Assembly: GCA_003260075.1 (NCBI GenBank)
Contig: QLIY01000545.1
Location: 17,706 to 81,705 of the forward strand
Origin: Phallusia mammillata
Lineage: Eukaryota; Chordata; Ascidiacea; Phlebobranchia; Ascidiidae
Reading direction: 5' to 3'
DNA: 64,000 nt
In this document: piece after piece, positions 1-10,903 of the stretch
Numbering within the stretch: the stretch's first letter is position 1
Layout of the letters: every line of letters starts with the position of its first letter
Made by a program: the position numbers and the translations under genes
The notes under the pieces: model-generated
Seen by the model: the letters and a program-made list of their open reading frames with translations, nothing else
The model's database searches: none
Told to the model about the DNA's origin: nothing

Positions 1-78
1 GAATGCTGCGGTTTGTACGTTGGTTTGTAATAAGTGCTGTCTATTTCGTTACTGAAGTGTACGTTTGCGTGCCTAAAA

Positions 79-236
79 TGAGTGAACGAGGAATACTATG
101 GTCTAAAGAAGAAGTCACAAAATTAATTGTTTGGAGTGCGGAGGAGGTTCAGCTCATGATTTCAACGGCAAAGGGCTATAAGGAGGTGTTTCAAAAAATT
201 GCATTGGGTCTACATGTGTGTAACTCAATGAGTTAA
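79..236 (+). CDS. Myb/SANT-like domain fragment, partial or degenerate gene
   Basis: A short open frame runs from an ATG at 79 to a TAA at 234-236; the same frame is open back to position 3. The peptide has the spacing of Myb/SANT-like (trihelix-type) DNA-binding domains found at the N-terminus of many transposon-derived or lineage-expanded animal proteins: a tryptophan after a short basic lead (ILWSKEEV), a second helix with W-x-x-E-E-V-Q, and a third helix ending K-E-V-F-Q-K-I-A. It stops directly after the third helix, where a full protein would continue, so it is either a terminal exon, a truncated copy or a small orphan. An AATAAA lies about 55 bases downstream. The upstream part is outside the window. 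The family call rests on pattern resemblance only. Confidence 0.4.
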
Positions 237-1556
237 AAAGGAAGTCTTGATTGAGCTGTACACGTCTTCGTTTTTGTTTAGTAAGAATCCAAAATAAATT
301 TACACTTGAAAACCTTCCACTTAAATCCATGTTTATTCCTTTTTATGAAAATGAAATGCATTTAAATAAAGTCTACGAACTTTTTCAAGCATGAACTGCA
401 CAGTTCATTTAAACTCTAATCTGCCATTGCCGAAAATCAAATAAAACTGGCAATAGTAGTAAGTTTTTTCAACAACATCAGGTTTGAAACCACACTTTTG
501 TCTCATCGCGAACCCTCTCTTCAGACGTCAAAACCTGTTGTCCACACCAGCAAAAAACGCGATGCCTAGTCGCGAAAACCGTCTAGTGTGAACGACGTTT
601 TTTGCTCAGTGTGAACGCGCGGGGCATGAACACCAGGTCCGAAACCACGGGACGGTGCCTCTGTGTGAACGCAGCCTTAAAGTGCTTTTTTTGGTAAATA
701 ACATGCAGAAAAGGTTAACCAAAAATAACAACAGCTTAATGCTGGCGCGACATGGCAATTTTCGTGTCAAATCGGTAAGTTATGTATTTAAGTCGGTTAA
801 GTTATGCAATACAGTGGCAAGTTCTTCTGATACTCCGGTGTACTGTCTGCAATGCGCCCGATTTGTGCACAGCTTTAATAACAACAGTAGCAATAAATCC
901 AGACATTCCGTCCTCCCAATAATTACCGCAAATGTGCTTATTACAACCTGGTTCAAAAATTGTTGATTCGATCCCCGACTTGACTTAAATATTATTCCGG
1001 ATACCTTTTGTATCACCGAAAACGACAGCTAAATTAAGTTAAGCTGCAAAGTATTTGTAGACAAATTTTTAGATGAAAAAAGTAAATCAGTTGTAAAAAA
1101 ATGCTCTTGCTGCACCTCAATAAAGTGATAAATAGCAACACAAATCAGAAAATTCATGGATGGATACGTTTTTACGACTTGTATAATATTTTAGGTGCGT
1201 TGGCAGTTCATCAGCCTTTGACAGTTGCACTTCTAACCCGTTTTTTCGCCCCTTTGATCCTTATCGGATAAATCTCCGGGTATTTTACGAGTTTAAAATG
1301 GCTTGTTCCAAATCACCGTACAAAGCATTAAGCTTGTTTACAGTGCCATGAAGTACCAGTCACCCATATCGAAATTTCCTCTTGAAATTTCATTTTGTTC
1401 GCACATATTGAAGCAACATTATATCCACTAATCAATTTATGCAGTCAAGATAATTTGCAAAAAAATAACACGTTTCAACTTGAATAAATTCAGAAATATA
1501 ATTATGTTTGTCCAAAATTAACACAAAAAACACATTTGAAACAACGGTGCAATATA
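237..1556. other. Intergenic, downstream of the SLC26 gene
   Basis: No convincing coding exon is visible on either strand. The left end probably holds the 3' end of the fragment at 79-236, and the right end the 3' untranslated region of the minus-strand transporter. Between about 540 and 680 there are repeated GTGTGAACG-type words typical of small dispersed repeats, but I could not define element ends. Confidence 0.5.
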
Positions 1557-4500
1557 TTAGAATTGTGTGATTGAATGACTTGCGTCTGAAGTAGTTTTCG
1601 CTTTGTTGCGCCACCATGTGACTGCATCGTGGATGGAAAGAAAAACAACATCGTGTCCAAGTTCTTCGATAAAACCACCCCGAATTAGAACATTCATGAC
1701 CTTGTCTGCGAAAAAACAAGAAAAGCAATTGCTTTTGACTGACGCTTAAGCGACTGTTATGACGAGATTTTCTACATGAAGAGAAAAAGAGAAGATGTGG
1801 AAACAATAGGTTGCATAGTTTTCTTCATTTAAAAACTTTTCAAATAGAGATGATTTGAGGTTATTAAATAGGCCTACCATATTTTCATCACCAAAAAGGA
1901 GGGCACATTCCCGACAAAGAATATTAACAGTTATTTTTGTGCCCAAAGAAAATGAAGGCACAAGATATTTGACGAGTCAATTATTATTGTCCAATTTGGA
2001 TGAAGATTAACTTACTATAAGTTGTGAATTTCAATTAACAACGACCACAACTCACACCTTTCAGCCGTTTTTAAAGGCACAATTGTTATTAAGGTATTTA
2101 GTAAATACAGATAAATCAAAAAGGAGGAAATTTGGGTATTTTTTATTGTTCTTGGAGGACAACTTGCTTTTCGTTAAAAAAGAGGACGTGTGTAGTAGGC
2201 CTATTATTAAATAATTTTGTCAAAAATTGTTAACCAAAAACAAAACCTTGAGTTTAAAATAAAACCGTTTTAGCTTGCGTAAAAAAATGGTAAACCGAGT
2301 TGTAACTTACCCGATACACTGGCCAAAACAATTTGAATATCCACGTCTTTGAAATTTGACACAACCTGTAGAGTAAAAGTTACATTAGATGGTGAACTTT
2401 TTTCTTTGCCCATCAGAACTGCGTCCCAATACGGATTTTCTTGTTAAAAAATGTAAAGCTTGCTCAAGGACGCAAATTTAACAAACCTTTTTTACTGTTT
2501 TTACTCCGACCGAATCTACAAAGCTGACCATGTTGAAATCCAATACAACGCATCTAACTGGACAACTCGAACCGTTGTGACGTTTAGAGTCCACATTTGG
2601 GCTTTGTGCAGAATGTACTTGATCACCTGATTCCATATCTGTGTGTGTATATATTTTTATGCCTTTGGTATTGCAAGTTATGCATTAAAACGCTTTAACA
2701 CCGTATCGTCCGTGTTCAACGGATTGCGAGTTGTTTAACAGCTGAAAGGTCAAGGTTTATTAATAACTACCTGCGTTTATGCTTGCAATATTGTCGTAGC
2801 CTTCGCTGCTTCCTTCGTAGTTTGAATCCAATTTCTAAGAAAAGAAATGTTAAAACGTTTCAAAGTCAATGTCAAATATAATTTCACGCAAACAAAAATA
2901 TGTTTGGATGTAAGTGTGGTCTGTATTGACGCTTTAAGGTCACTTCTAGTATTACTTTATTTTATTTTTTACCTTTAACTTATGGTCGTCTGTGGTTTGT
3001 TCTTTTTTCTTGCGTTTCACTTTTTCCACAGCGGGATCAACTCCTGTCGATTTAACAAGCAACTTCCCGAGTTGTTCCTTGTTGACAAAATGCAAAGGCC
3101 CACCAAATGCCACCACCACGCAGTCAGATGTCTGCTTTTTCTAAAATTTAGCCCAACATGTGGTCAATGTTATAGTATCCAGTCTTGCCAAAGCTTACAT
3201 TAAATAGGTCGTTTTCATTTAAAAATTATCTAACCAATACTTGGTGTCCAAGACAACTATTAAAAGGACACGCCTTTTCCTTTACTATGTGGCAAAGAAC
3301 GAACAAAGTTTGCGAAATCAAAGTTATTTCTACCCTAATTTCATTATTCCCGTGGTAATACTCTGTAGCTCCCACTTGTGACAGCAATTCGTTCTGGAAA
3401 AACTGAGTTCGAAAAACGACACACAGCATCGAGAATCCAACTCCTGCCACGAGACCGAAAACCTATTGACATACAAACAACAAACTTTTTTGTAATGCAA
3501 TGAATAAAAACATTTACTGATACAGTACGTTCTGATGCGATCTTTGTAAAACTTTATTTTAAATTGCGTTGGGCACTTTTATAGCCCTTGTTAATTCTTG
3601 CAAATGCGTGTAAAACTGTATGCAACATAAAATAATTTTGATGACATCACAAAACACCCTTGTACAGAGATTGCTTATGTAAGCACACTTACAACATCAA
3701 GAAAGATTGTGGAGAGACAGGATACTATCCAAACTGCACCATCCAATCGGCTCGTTCGCCAATAAGGTTTAAAATCCCTCGCTTTTCTCAACATTCCTTT
3801 GATTGCAACCGCTATGATGGCTGCCAAACAGGCCTGCAAACAGAATATTTTAGCTATAACTTGACATAAACATAAAGAGCTTACAAAGAATAAAAAAATG
3901 GATTTAAGGAATTAAATCCGACCTGAACGTATTTTAAGTAACATGTGATCTTACACGCGGTATTGTTCGGAAGAGAGGTCCAATCCAGAGCAGTACAAGC
4001 AGAATAATAGAAGCCGATATCAGTCCAACAAGTTGTGTTTTTCCTCCGCTATCGACCTGGAATTTTATTTGCAACATCGTAAATCACTCAACCGCATGCC
4101 TACGTCACACCACGTGTTGTGTGATTGTACCACACTGCTAGAATGCCATATGACGTAACAACACCCTTCAATTTTCTTTCTCTCTGCTGTGATTTTGGCG
4201 ATTTAGTTAGTATTGAGTTTTGCTTGGACCTTGTGTGGTGCGGTAATTTGCTCTTTTAGATTTGTTAATGGTAGAAGGCAACTGATTTTTTTGTAAGCTT
4301 TCAAAGGATTACCTGAACACAACTTCTTGACATGGACGGAAAGGCAGGAATACAGTAGAAAAATGAAACTGCCAAATTAGTGCAGCCGTATGCAACAAGT
4401 TCCTGTGACGGAAAGATTCGAAATTAGAAACTAGGTACAAATGTAAATAGGTAAGGCACTAATTCTATGTCACAAAACGGGTGGTCTATAATTATTATCC

Positions 4501-7500
4501 AAATACCACAAAGGATGTAATTTTTTTTAAAAAAGTATGGAGGACGATGCAGTGTTAACTGAAAAAGTCCGATATTGCGATACACTGAGACACGATTATA
4601 GATGCATCCCTAAAAAATGTGGTGCTACTTTTCCTTGATAGTGCTTACTTTGCCTGATTGTTATTCCAATCGTGTTCACACGACACAGAAATCTACTGCT
4701 TTCATCAACGTGAATGTCTAATGTTCAGTATTATCAACATGAAGGTCTACTGTTCAGTATACAAGATTATGAGGTCAACTGCACCTGGTTCGGTCTTATC
4801 TTGTAGCCAAAGTTGTTTGCAAATATCTTCGCAATAGAAACGGCAACTGAATATCCCACAATGGCGATCGGAATTGCAGAACCTACCACTGATGGGATCT
4901 TCGACACTGCCTCGGCTGATGGGACGGGTAACCTGTAGAAAACGTTTCCGAACTTAGCTCTTTTTTATCTGTAGTACAAATTCCATTTTCGCGGTGTAGA
5001 AACGTACCCGCTTGGTATATCTCCAACGATGATGACATAAAAAAGCTGTTCTAGTCCAACGGCGTACGAGATTCCGGTACCAAGCACTACCTACAATTTA
5101 GTTTATAGTTGGCAAGTTTGTTTGATTTCACATTAATTATATTCACACTAAAAACAAAACATGATTTTAATTATGAATTCTTTATGCCAAACATTACATG
5201 AAAACGCAAGATAAAAGAATTCTCAAGACAATTTTTACCAGGAAGTCGAACCGCTTATCATATCGGTTCAGGTTCGGTTCGGGTTCACTTGGTTTTGTTT
5301 TTAAGGGTTCGGGTTCGGTTAAGGTTTTTTAAAATGNGCGGTCCGGGTTCGGTCCCCCCCCCCCATGTTTGGGTCGCGACCCATACTTTGAGAACCACTG
5401 ATCTACCTGGACATATCACACTCCAAAAGAATTTTGCCAGTGCAATGTTAGTTTTGACACGCCGTATAAGTGCTATCTCTTATATTCTTCAGTGCGCTGT
5501 TTTGAAAAAATCGCAAAATCCAAAACAGACTGCATTTTTTACTGGTTCGGTTCCGGTTCGAGTCCAACGCCAAACAAAATATGGGGTTCAACTCCGGTTC
5601 GGGTTTTTCGAAAATCGTAAATAGCGGTCCGGGTTCGGTTTTAATGAAATTAACTGCTCAAACCGGTTCGCGGGTTCGGGTTCAGTTCCGGTTCGACTCC
5701 CTGATTTTTACTACTTGCTTTAAAATGGATCGGGGGAAAAGAAAGTGTTGAAACACTTTCGGACATCAGCATCATTATATTTCATTGAATGACCGGGTCT
5801 AACTTACCACAAATATTTCACCAGGTATCGGGATTCCAAGTGGCAGTCTTTTCTTATATCGCTCATTTATTTCCTTTACAATTAGCAGAAATACAATACA
5901 TATGGTGGAGATAACAACAGTGGCTGCCGTACGGGTCTTTCCCTCCTCGTCAAGTGACGTCAGAGCTAAGATGATGTCACGAATTACCTAAAAGCCGTAA
6001 GTATTAAATATAAAAAAACAATGAGTGTTTACCTTGTGTGTTTACTTACCCAAATCACATTCAGCGGACCAGAGTAACTTCTCACTTTGACCCCGAATAA
6101 CCCTTTAAGTTGCGAGACGAAAACATGTACTGCAGCGCCACAGGTGAACCCGCTAATCATCGGGTCAGACAAGTACACCACCACTGAGCCGAGATTCACA
6201 AAACTAAGGCCGAGCTAGGAAAATAATTTAGGTTACTGAAGTATGACACAAGGTTTCTGTTATCTTATTGTTGAGAAAGCCTTCGTCTTGCAAATTTAAG
6301 CTTAATTTTTTGAAATTTTTTTTTTAAAAAACATTGCGGCAGACCCCCCCCCCTTGTTGAGAAAGCCTTCGTCTTGCAAATTTAAGCTTAATTTTTTGAA
6401 AATATTTTTTAAAAAAACATTGCGGCAGGTCTCACCAAAAATACGCCGATTACAAACGTTGTACTAGCGCCCAGAATAATTCGGTCTTGGTAAAACATGT
6501 CCAAGATGTCAGTTTCGACGCTTGAATTGCCATTGAGTGCAAGAGGCTCGGGTACTGCTGACGACACTGCTGTTCCCAGCATCAAGCTCGTGATTGCAAA
6601 TGTGCCTTTAAAAGATCCGAACTTTTAAATGGTTTCTTCACTATGGCCATAGGCGCCGAGTGCCCCCCCCCCGTTTGTTTGTAGCGGTATCGTACGAAAC
6701 ATTGTAAAATCTGAGAAAAAACGATTTTGCTTCTTAACAAGCGTGCTGGCGAAAAAGCAGCAAAAACTGCAACCTGTTTCGATTAGTGCCTTGTTTGTGA
6801 GGTCAAACACACAATTGTTGCCAGTGAATGTTTGACCATTATTGTGTACAATTAGATTGTGCTGTAATAAATGGTTGTTTTAAGATAATACAAAGCAAAA
6901 ACAACATGACAAAACATTTTTTAAACGCTGCTAAACCAATGATAAACGTTACACAGCAAAGTGTTCCAAATAAATACTATTTCAAAAATTTCTTTTTTCA
7001 TGATTTTGTCAAACGTTGCATTCTATGGGAAGTTTGTTGGGCTTTGTGTTTGAGCTCATGTGGTGGCACGCATTAGTGACGTCACATAAAACTCGGCGCC
7101 TATGACTATGACCATTTGGCTGGTTTTCTAAAGTCTATTTACAGTTTTTTTTTCGTGAACTTATTTTAGAATGTACCAGAAGTGCATCTGTAGCAAACAT
7201 CAGGAGTTTAAGAGAGCATGGAGTTTTATCACAAAAAATAAGCCCGAAACAAAAAATGTTTAAATAAAGCCCGAAATGGACCCGAAGGTTGGATTAGTGA
7301 AATTGCGACACAAATGCGGCATAGTTTAAAGTTCGGCCCGAGTCCAGTCTATTTTGTTTAAAATAAACCCCGATCCTAGCCGGAAAAGCTTCGGCCGACT
7401 TACAACCCTGGTTGATGCATTACTACAATCAATACAAAAACTCGGCTCAATAAAATATTGCATGCTTCTTCATGAAATGGAGCCTGCGGAAAACACCGAT

Positions 7501-8262
7501 TTGGGAAAAAATAGGTCAACAAGAGTCTTGTTACACTATTAGGAAACTGGGTGTTCATTGAGTGCAGTGTTTTTAAATCAGCTACATGCAATTCAAGATA
7601 TTCCAAAAACTATTAAGTTAGGTTAAACAACTTCAAAAGCTTACCCATAGATACATGCCTTGATGTTCCTAAAATGGAATAAAGAATAGCGGCAAAAAAC
7701 GCGTTGTATAACCCATAGATTGGATGCTGGCCGGCAAGGAGAGAATATGACATTCCTAACACACAAAGAAGAAAACTTGAAAATGAATGTACATTGAAAC
7801 GTACACATGCAACATATAAAAAGGCTTTGCAAGTTTTTAGTGTTTGTGGTAGTGCAATTTACACATTCTATACATCAGTATTGCAAATTCTGCACCAGTT
7901 TAGGTAAATGAATTTCAAACGTTAACGTCAATTCACCAAAAATTCATGCAATCTTCGTTACCTTGTGGAATTTGCATAATTCCAATCGTCACTCCACTTA
8001 TGACGTCAGAACCGAGCCATTCTTTAACTCGGTAATTAGGAAGCCACGTAAGAATTGGAAAAAGCCCCCAAAAGAACGATTTTACCGATGAACAAGGCTC
8101 TTTCTTCTTGCGAAGCCAAAATGACTTTACTTGCGTCTTTATGGAATCCAAGTTCCTCTCATTTTCGTTATCCAATGGGATGTGATACTTTTCATAAAAC
8201 TGCTTCTTGGTAAACGATGGCCGCTGAATTACAATTTCATCACTCTCATTTAAAAAAGACAT
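1557..8262 (-). CDS. SLC26 family anion transporter (SulP domain plus STAS domain)
   Basis: Multi-pass plasma-membrane anion exchanger or channel of the SLC26/SulP family. I traced 16 exons with GT-AG junctions and continuous phase: 8262-7962, 7755-7645, 6605-6436, 6214-6050, 5987-5808, 5090-5008, 4932-4785, 4402-4313, 4056-3955, 3833-3693, 3462-3334, 3140-2973, 2834-2771, 2638-2487, 2365-2311, 1705-1557; 2208 nt, 735 aa, normal for the family. Residues 1-80 are the cytoplasmic N-terminus. The signature [13 protein letters not shown] followed by GTSRH lies near residues 110-135, and GGKTQL opens a later membrane segment. The STAS domain begins near residue 541 (FGGPLHFVN), carries a charged variable insert, then [15 protein letters not shown], and ends in HDAVTWW. 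The start chosen is the ATG at 8262; an upstream in-frame ATG at 8382 lies inside a transposon. The paralogue (A5, A6 or another) cannot be assigned from reading alone. Introns carry two hAT-type elements. Confidence 0.93.
5239..5703. mobile_element. hAT-type non-autonomous element, GGTTCG-rich
   Basis: 465-bp element in an intron of the SLC26 gene. It starts CAGGAAGTCGAACC and ends GGTTCGACTCCCTG (imperfect inverted termini) and is flanked by an exact 8-bp duplication ATTTTTAC at 5231-5238 and 5704-5711, the target length of the hAT superfamily. The interior is degenerate GGTTCGGGTTC-type sequence. It also contains a single N (5337), an 11-C tract and a fragment of another hAT end (TTGAGAACCACTG, about 5379-5391). 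No coding capacity is seen. Confidence 0.8.
6268..6428. repeat. Direct duplication around C10 tract
   Basis: Positions 6268-6343 and 6354-6428 are near-identical direct copies (starting TTGTTGAGAAAGCC, ending CGGCAG) separated by ten C. They lie just beyond the donor site of SLC26 exon 3. I read this as an unmerged contig overlap, not a biological repeat. Confidence 0.7.
6648..7104. mobile_element. hAT-type element with CATAGGCG termini
   Basis: 457-bp element in an SLC26 intron. Termini are CATAGGCGCCGAGT and ACTCGGCGCCTATG, a 14-bp perfect inverted repeat. Flanks ACTATGGC (6640-6647) and ACTATGAC (7105-7112) match at 7 of 8 positions, consistent with an aged 8-bp target duplication. A C10 gap tract sits near the left end, so its true length may differ. 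The same terminal CATAGGCG motif occurs in the larger element at 21061. Confidence 0.75.
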
Positions 8263-8325
8263 TTTGACCACTGCGTTCAAAACAGATTTTACTGCAGGTT
8301 TTAACAACGAACCCAAACTATAATG

Positions 8326-8617
8326 CGTGGTTCTCAACTGGTGGTCCATGATGACTTTTTGGGTGGTCCACAGGACGCCCACTAAATTTGATGATAAACT
8401 GGAGATGATTGCATATTACGTATTGAAAGTGTATCAAAATGTTAGCTGTTAATAATTGTATCTCACTTCTTGAAAATTGTTTTTAAAGAGTTGTATTTTA
8501 AGCCCAAATGGTTGTTTTGTGTGCATACTTTAATCTTGCTCTAAATCTAAATAGAAGTGGTCTTTTTAGTTTTACTGGGCCGGTGGTCCATCGCCCGAAA
8601 CGAGTTGAGAACCACTG
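8326..8617. mobile_element. hAT-type element beside the SLC26 start exon
   Basis: 292-bp element with termini CGTGGTTCTCAAC and GTTGAGAACCACTG, the common hAT terminal pattern, flanked by an exact 8-bp duplication CTATAATG (8318-8325 and 8618-8625). It lies about 65 bp upstream of the chosen SLC26 start codon and supplies the alternative upstream ATG, which is therefore unlikely to be used. Confidence 0.85.
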
Positions 8618-9611
8618 CTATAATGCTTTTTGTATAAATCACAGTAGCCTACGCTAGGCCCATTGAAGGCGTCATACCGAAGCTTTTAGTTTAAATTAGA
8701 AAGCTCATGTCTTATTCTCCTTTTTAAGCACAGTTAAATTCTGTTTTAAGCTAACAAACTAAATCTAGGACAAACATATGTATTTAAAGCAAAAATCCTA
8801 GTTCATAGGTTTCTACACAGGCCAATTTTTTCTGTATGGAATCATTTGTCGCTTAAGTCTAAAGCAGATTCCAAAGAACCATTTCTCCGAAAGACGAGGA
8901 CCCTTGAATTTCTCTCTCTCTTATATTGGTCTGAAAACACCCGAGCTAAGAATCCCGGCACGCTGTGTTTTTACTTTGCGTATCTTGCTGTCAGTTACTC
9001 AGACGACCACTTTGCTTCCTAAATAAGCGTTTCCCTGGCCATTTCTTCTAACCACTGCACCAGCTGTTAATGAAACTTTAAGGACAAACAATCGAAATAT
9101 TTTAAGATTTCATACTAAAGGTACATCGAATCTAAGCACGCGACAGTCACAATCTTTGCAATTTAGGTCAAATGTATGGACACTTTTGCTAAACTTAAAC
9201 TTTGTTTTTAATTACTGGAATCGATTTACCACCTCATGCTGAATAACGTAAGGTATAAATATTGGATCTTCAAAGAAGAAAATATTACATTTTTTATGAT
9301 TTTGTTTCAATGAACTCATTCAGTCACTTGCACAATACCATGTTTTTGCAATGTTATCAACAATTATTTGCCATTACCACACATCTTTACATCTCACATG
9401 CTTATTTTTCACGGATATTCTCGAACAACCACAAACATCTAAAGTTAACGAAAAAAGATTTAAACAAATTATCTGTTAAGATAACATGTTTCCTGGTCTA
9501 ATTAACTGGTCAGTAATTTGGAAACAATCTGACTTTGCCCTGAAGCACGGTTTTGCTCTGTTGTGACGCACAAAAGCGTACTGCACAATCAAGACAGGGG
9601 TTTGACGCTAG

Positions 9612-9700
<89 letters not shown>
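9612..9700. other. 89-base C tract, probable sized gap
   Basis: Uninterrupted C run far longer than the ten-base tracts. It may be a gap of estimated size converted in the same way, or a real homopolymer. No flanking duplication is evident. Confidence 0.55.
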
Positions 9701-10162
9701 TTTTTAGTATACTTCAGATATCCTATCCTGAAGACCACAAATTTGGTAAGAATCCTTTTCACGCCGTCCATCACTTTATTATTACAAAATACACGAGGCG
9801 ATTGTGTTTTTTTTTCACCAATTTTCTATTTGTTCTACAGCAATGCTCTGTCTGTATTTACTAACAAAGCATTTTGACAGATGTATGCAGAGACACATCG
9901 CAAAAATAAACAGTCTCTGTTGTCATTATTAGTGCAAAGTTTTGATGTTTTTAGGCAACTTTGTATACTAGGACCACGTAGGATATTAATTTACAAAATA
10001 TGTTCGGCCCGTTCGCTCCTTAAAGCTGTTTGCAAATGAAAATATTTCTGTCCTGCCAAAAAAACACGATTTGGAACTCGTTTCAGGAATTTAATGTGAA
10101 AATATATAGTATACGAAATCTATAAGACACTAAAAAAATAACCGCCACACTTCAACACAGCA

Positions 10163-10394
10163 GCGCCATCTACCACTTGAAAGAATGTTGCTTTGAATAA
10201 AGGTTAAAAAACTGAAACAAGTTTGCGCTTGGGCTACAATATAAATCTTTATCTCTTTTATATGTTAACCTTACCCCCCCCCCCGCGCCATCTACCACTT
10301 GAAAGAATGTTGCTTTGAATAAAGGTTAAAAACTGAAACAAGTTTGCGCTTGGGCTACAATATAAATCTTTATCTTTTTTATATGTTAACCTTA
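10163..10394. repeat. Direct duplication around C11 tract
   Basis: Copies at 10163-10273 and 10285-10394 both begin GCGCCATCTACCACTTG and end in GTTAACCTTA, differing at a few positions, with 11 C between them. Likely unmerged contig ends from the two haplotypes. Confidence 0.7.
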
Positions 10395-10828
10395 AAGAAT
10401 ATACTGAAGAGGATCCAACATTGTTCTGAATTCCGGAGTGGCAAATAGCACGAAAACAGCAAACACACCTATAAAGTAGCAATAAAATATGTGTAAATTA
10501 TTTAGCAAGTTACTATGCGGTATAAATTTGTTTGTTTTTTGTCAGAGTACCGTTGTGTAAATAGCTTTAGGACATTGAAAAAACAGGTAGAAAGTCACAG
10601 TAATGCGCGAAAATGAAGAAACGCAAACAGAATGGAACACCTATAGCTTAAGTACTAAACCGCGTAAAACACACACACTCATCTAAGCACGCTATTACTT
10701 ATTAAGGCAGAAATTGTTAGAAATGAAACTTTTTGGCACAAAGTTACTAAAAAAGGGATTGTGAAGATATATGCTTTACCACAGTATTGAGAATCAGTGG
10801 TAGATTGATGACAAAACTGCACATAGAT

Positions 10829-10834
10829 TTTATT
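10829..10834 (-). other. Poly(A) signal of AGBL5
   Basis: AATAAA on the minus strand about 70 bases downstream of the AGBL5 stop codon. Confidence 0.5.
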
Positions 10835-10903
10835 AACATGTAAAACTTTTTTTCGGAGACTTAAATATACCCGCCAATAGCCTAACCTAACTGAAGCCCT
10901 GGT

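Larger units (their letters stand above)
8626..10903. other. Intergenic between SLC26 5' end and AGBL5 3' end
   Basis: No supported exon. It should hold the SLC26 promoter and first untranslated sequence on the left and the AGBL5 3' untranslated region on the right. It includes the 89-base C tract at 9612-9700 and the duplication at 10163-10394. Open frames reading poly-proline or poly-glycine across the tract are artefacts. Confidence 0.6.

Noticed and set aside
5256-5690. GGTTCGGGTTC-rich sequence as a telomere-like or regulatory repeat
   Set aside because: It lies wholly within an element with inverted ends and an exact 8-bp target duplication, so it is transposon interior.
8263-8382. Upstream in-frame start for the SLC26 gene
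   Set aside because: Most of the extra N-terminus lies within the hAT-type element 8326-8617, and the downstream ATG at 8262 gives a normal SLC26 start.
9553-9877. Open frames encoding long poly-proline or poly-glycine runs (also at 44266-44712 and 50567-50869)
   Set aside because: They exist only because of long C or G tracts that I consider gap placeholders; no other coding support.
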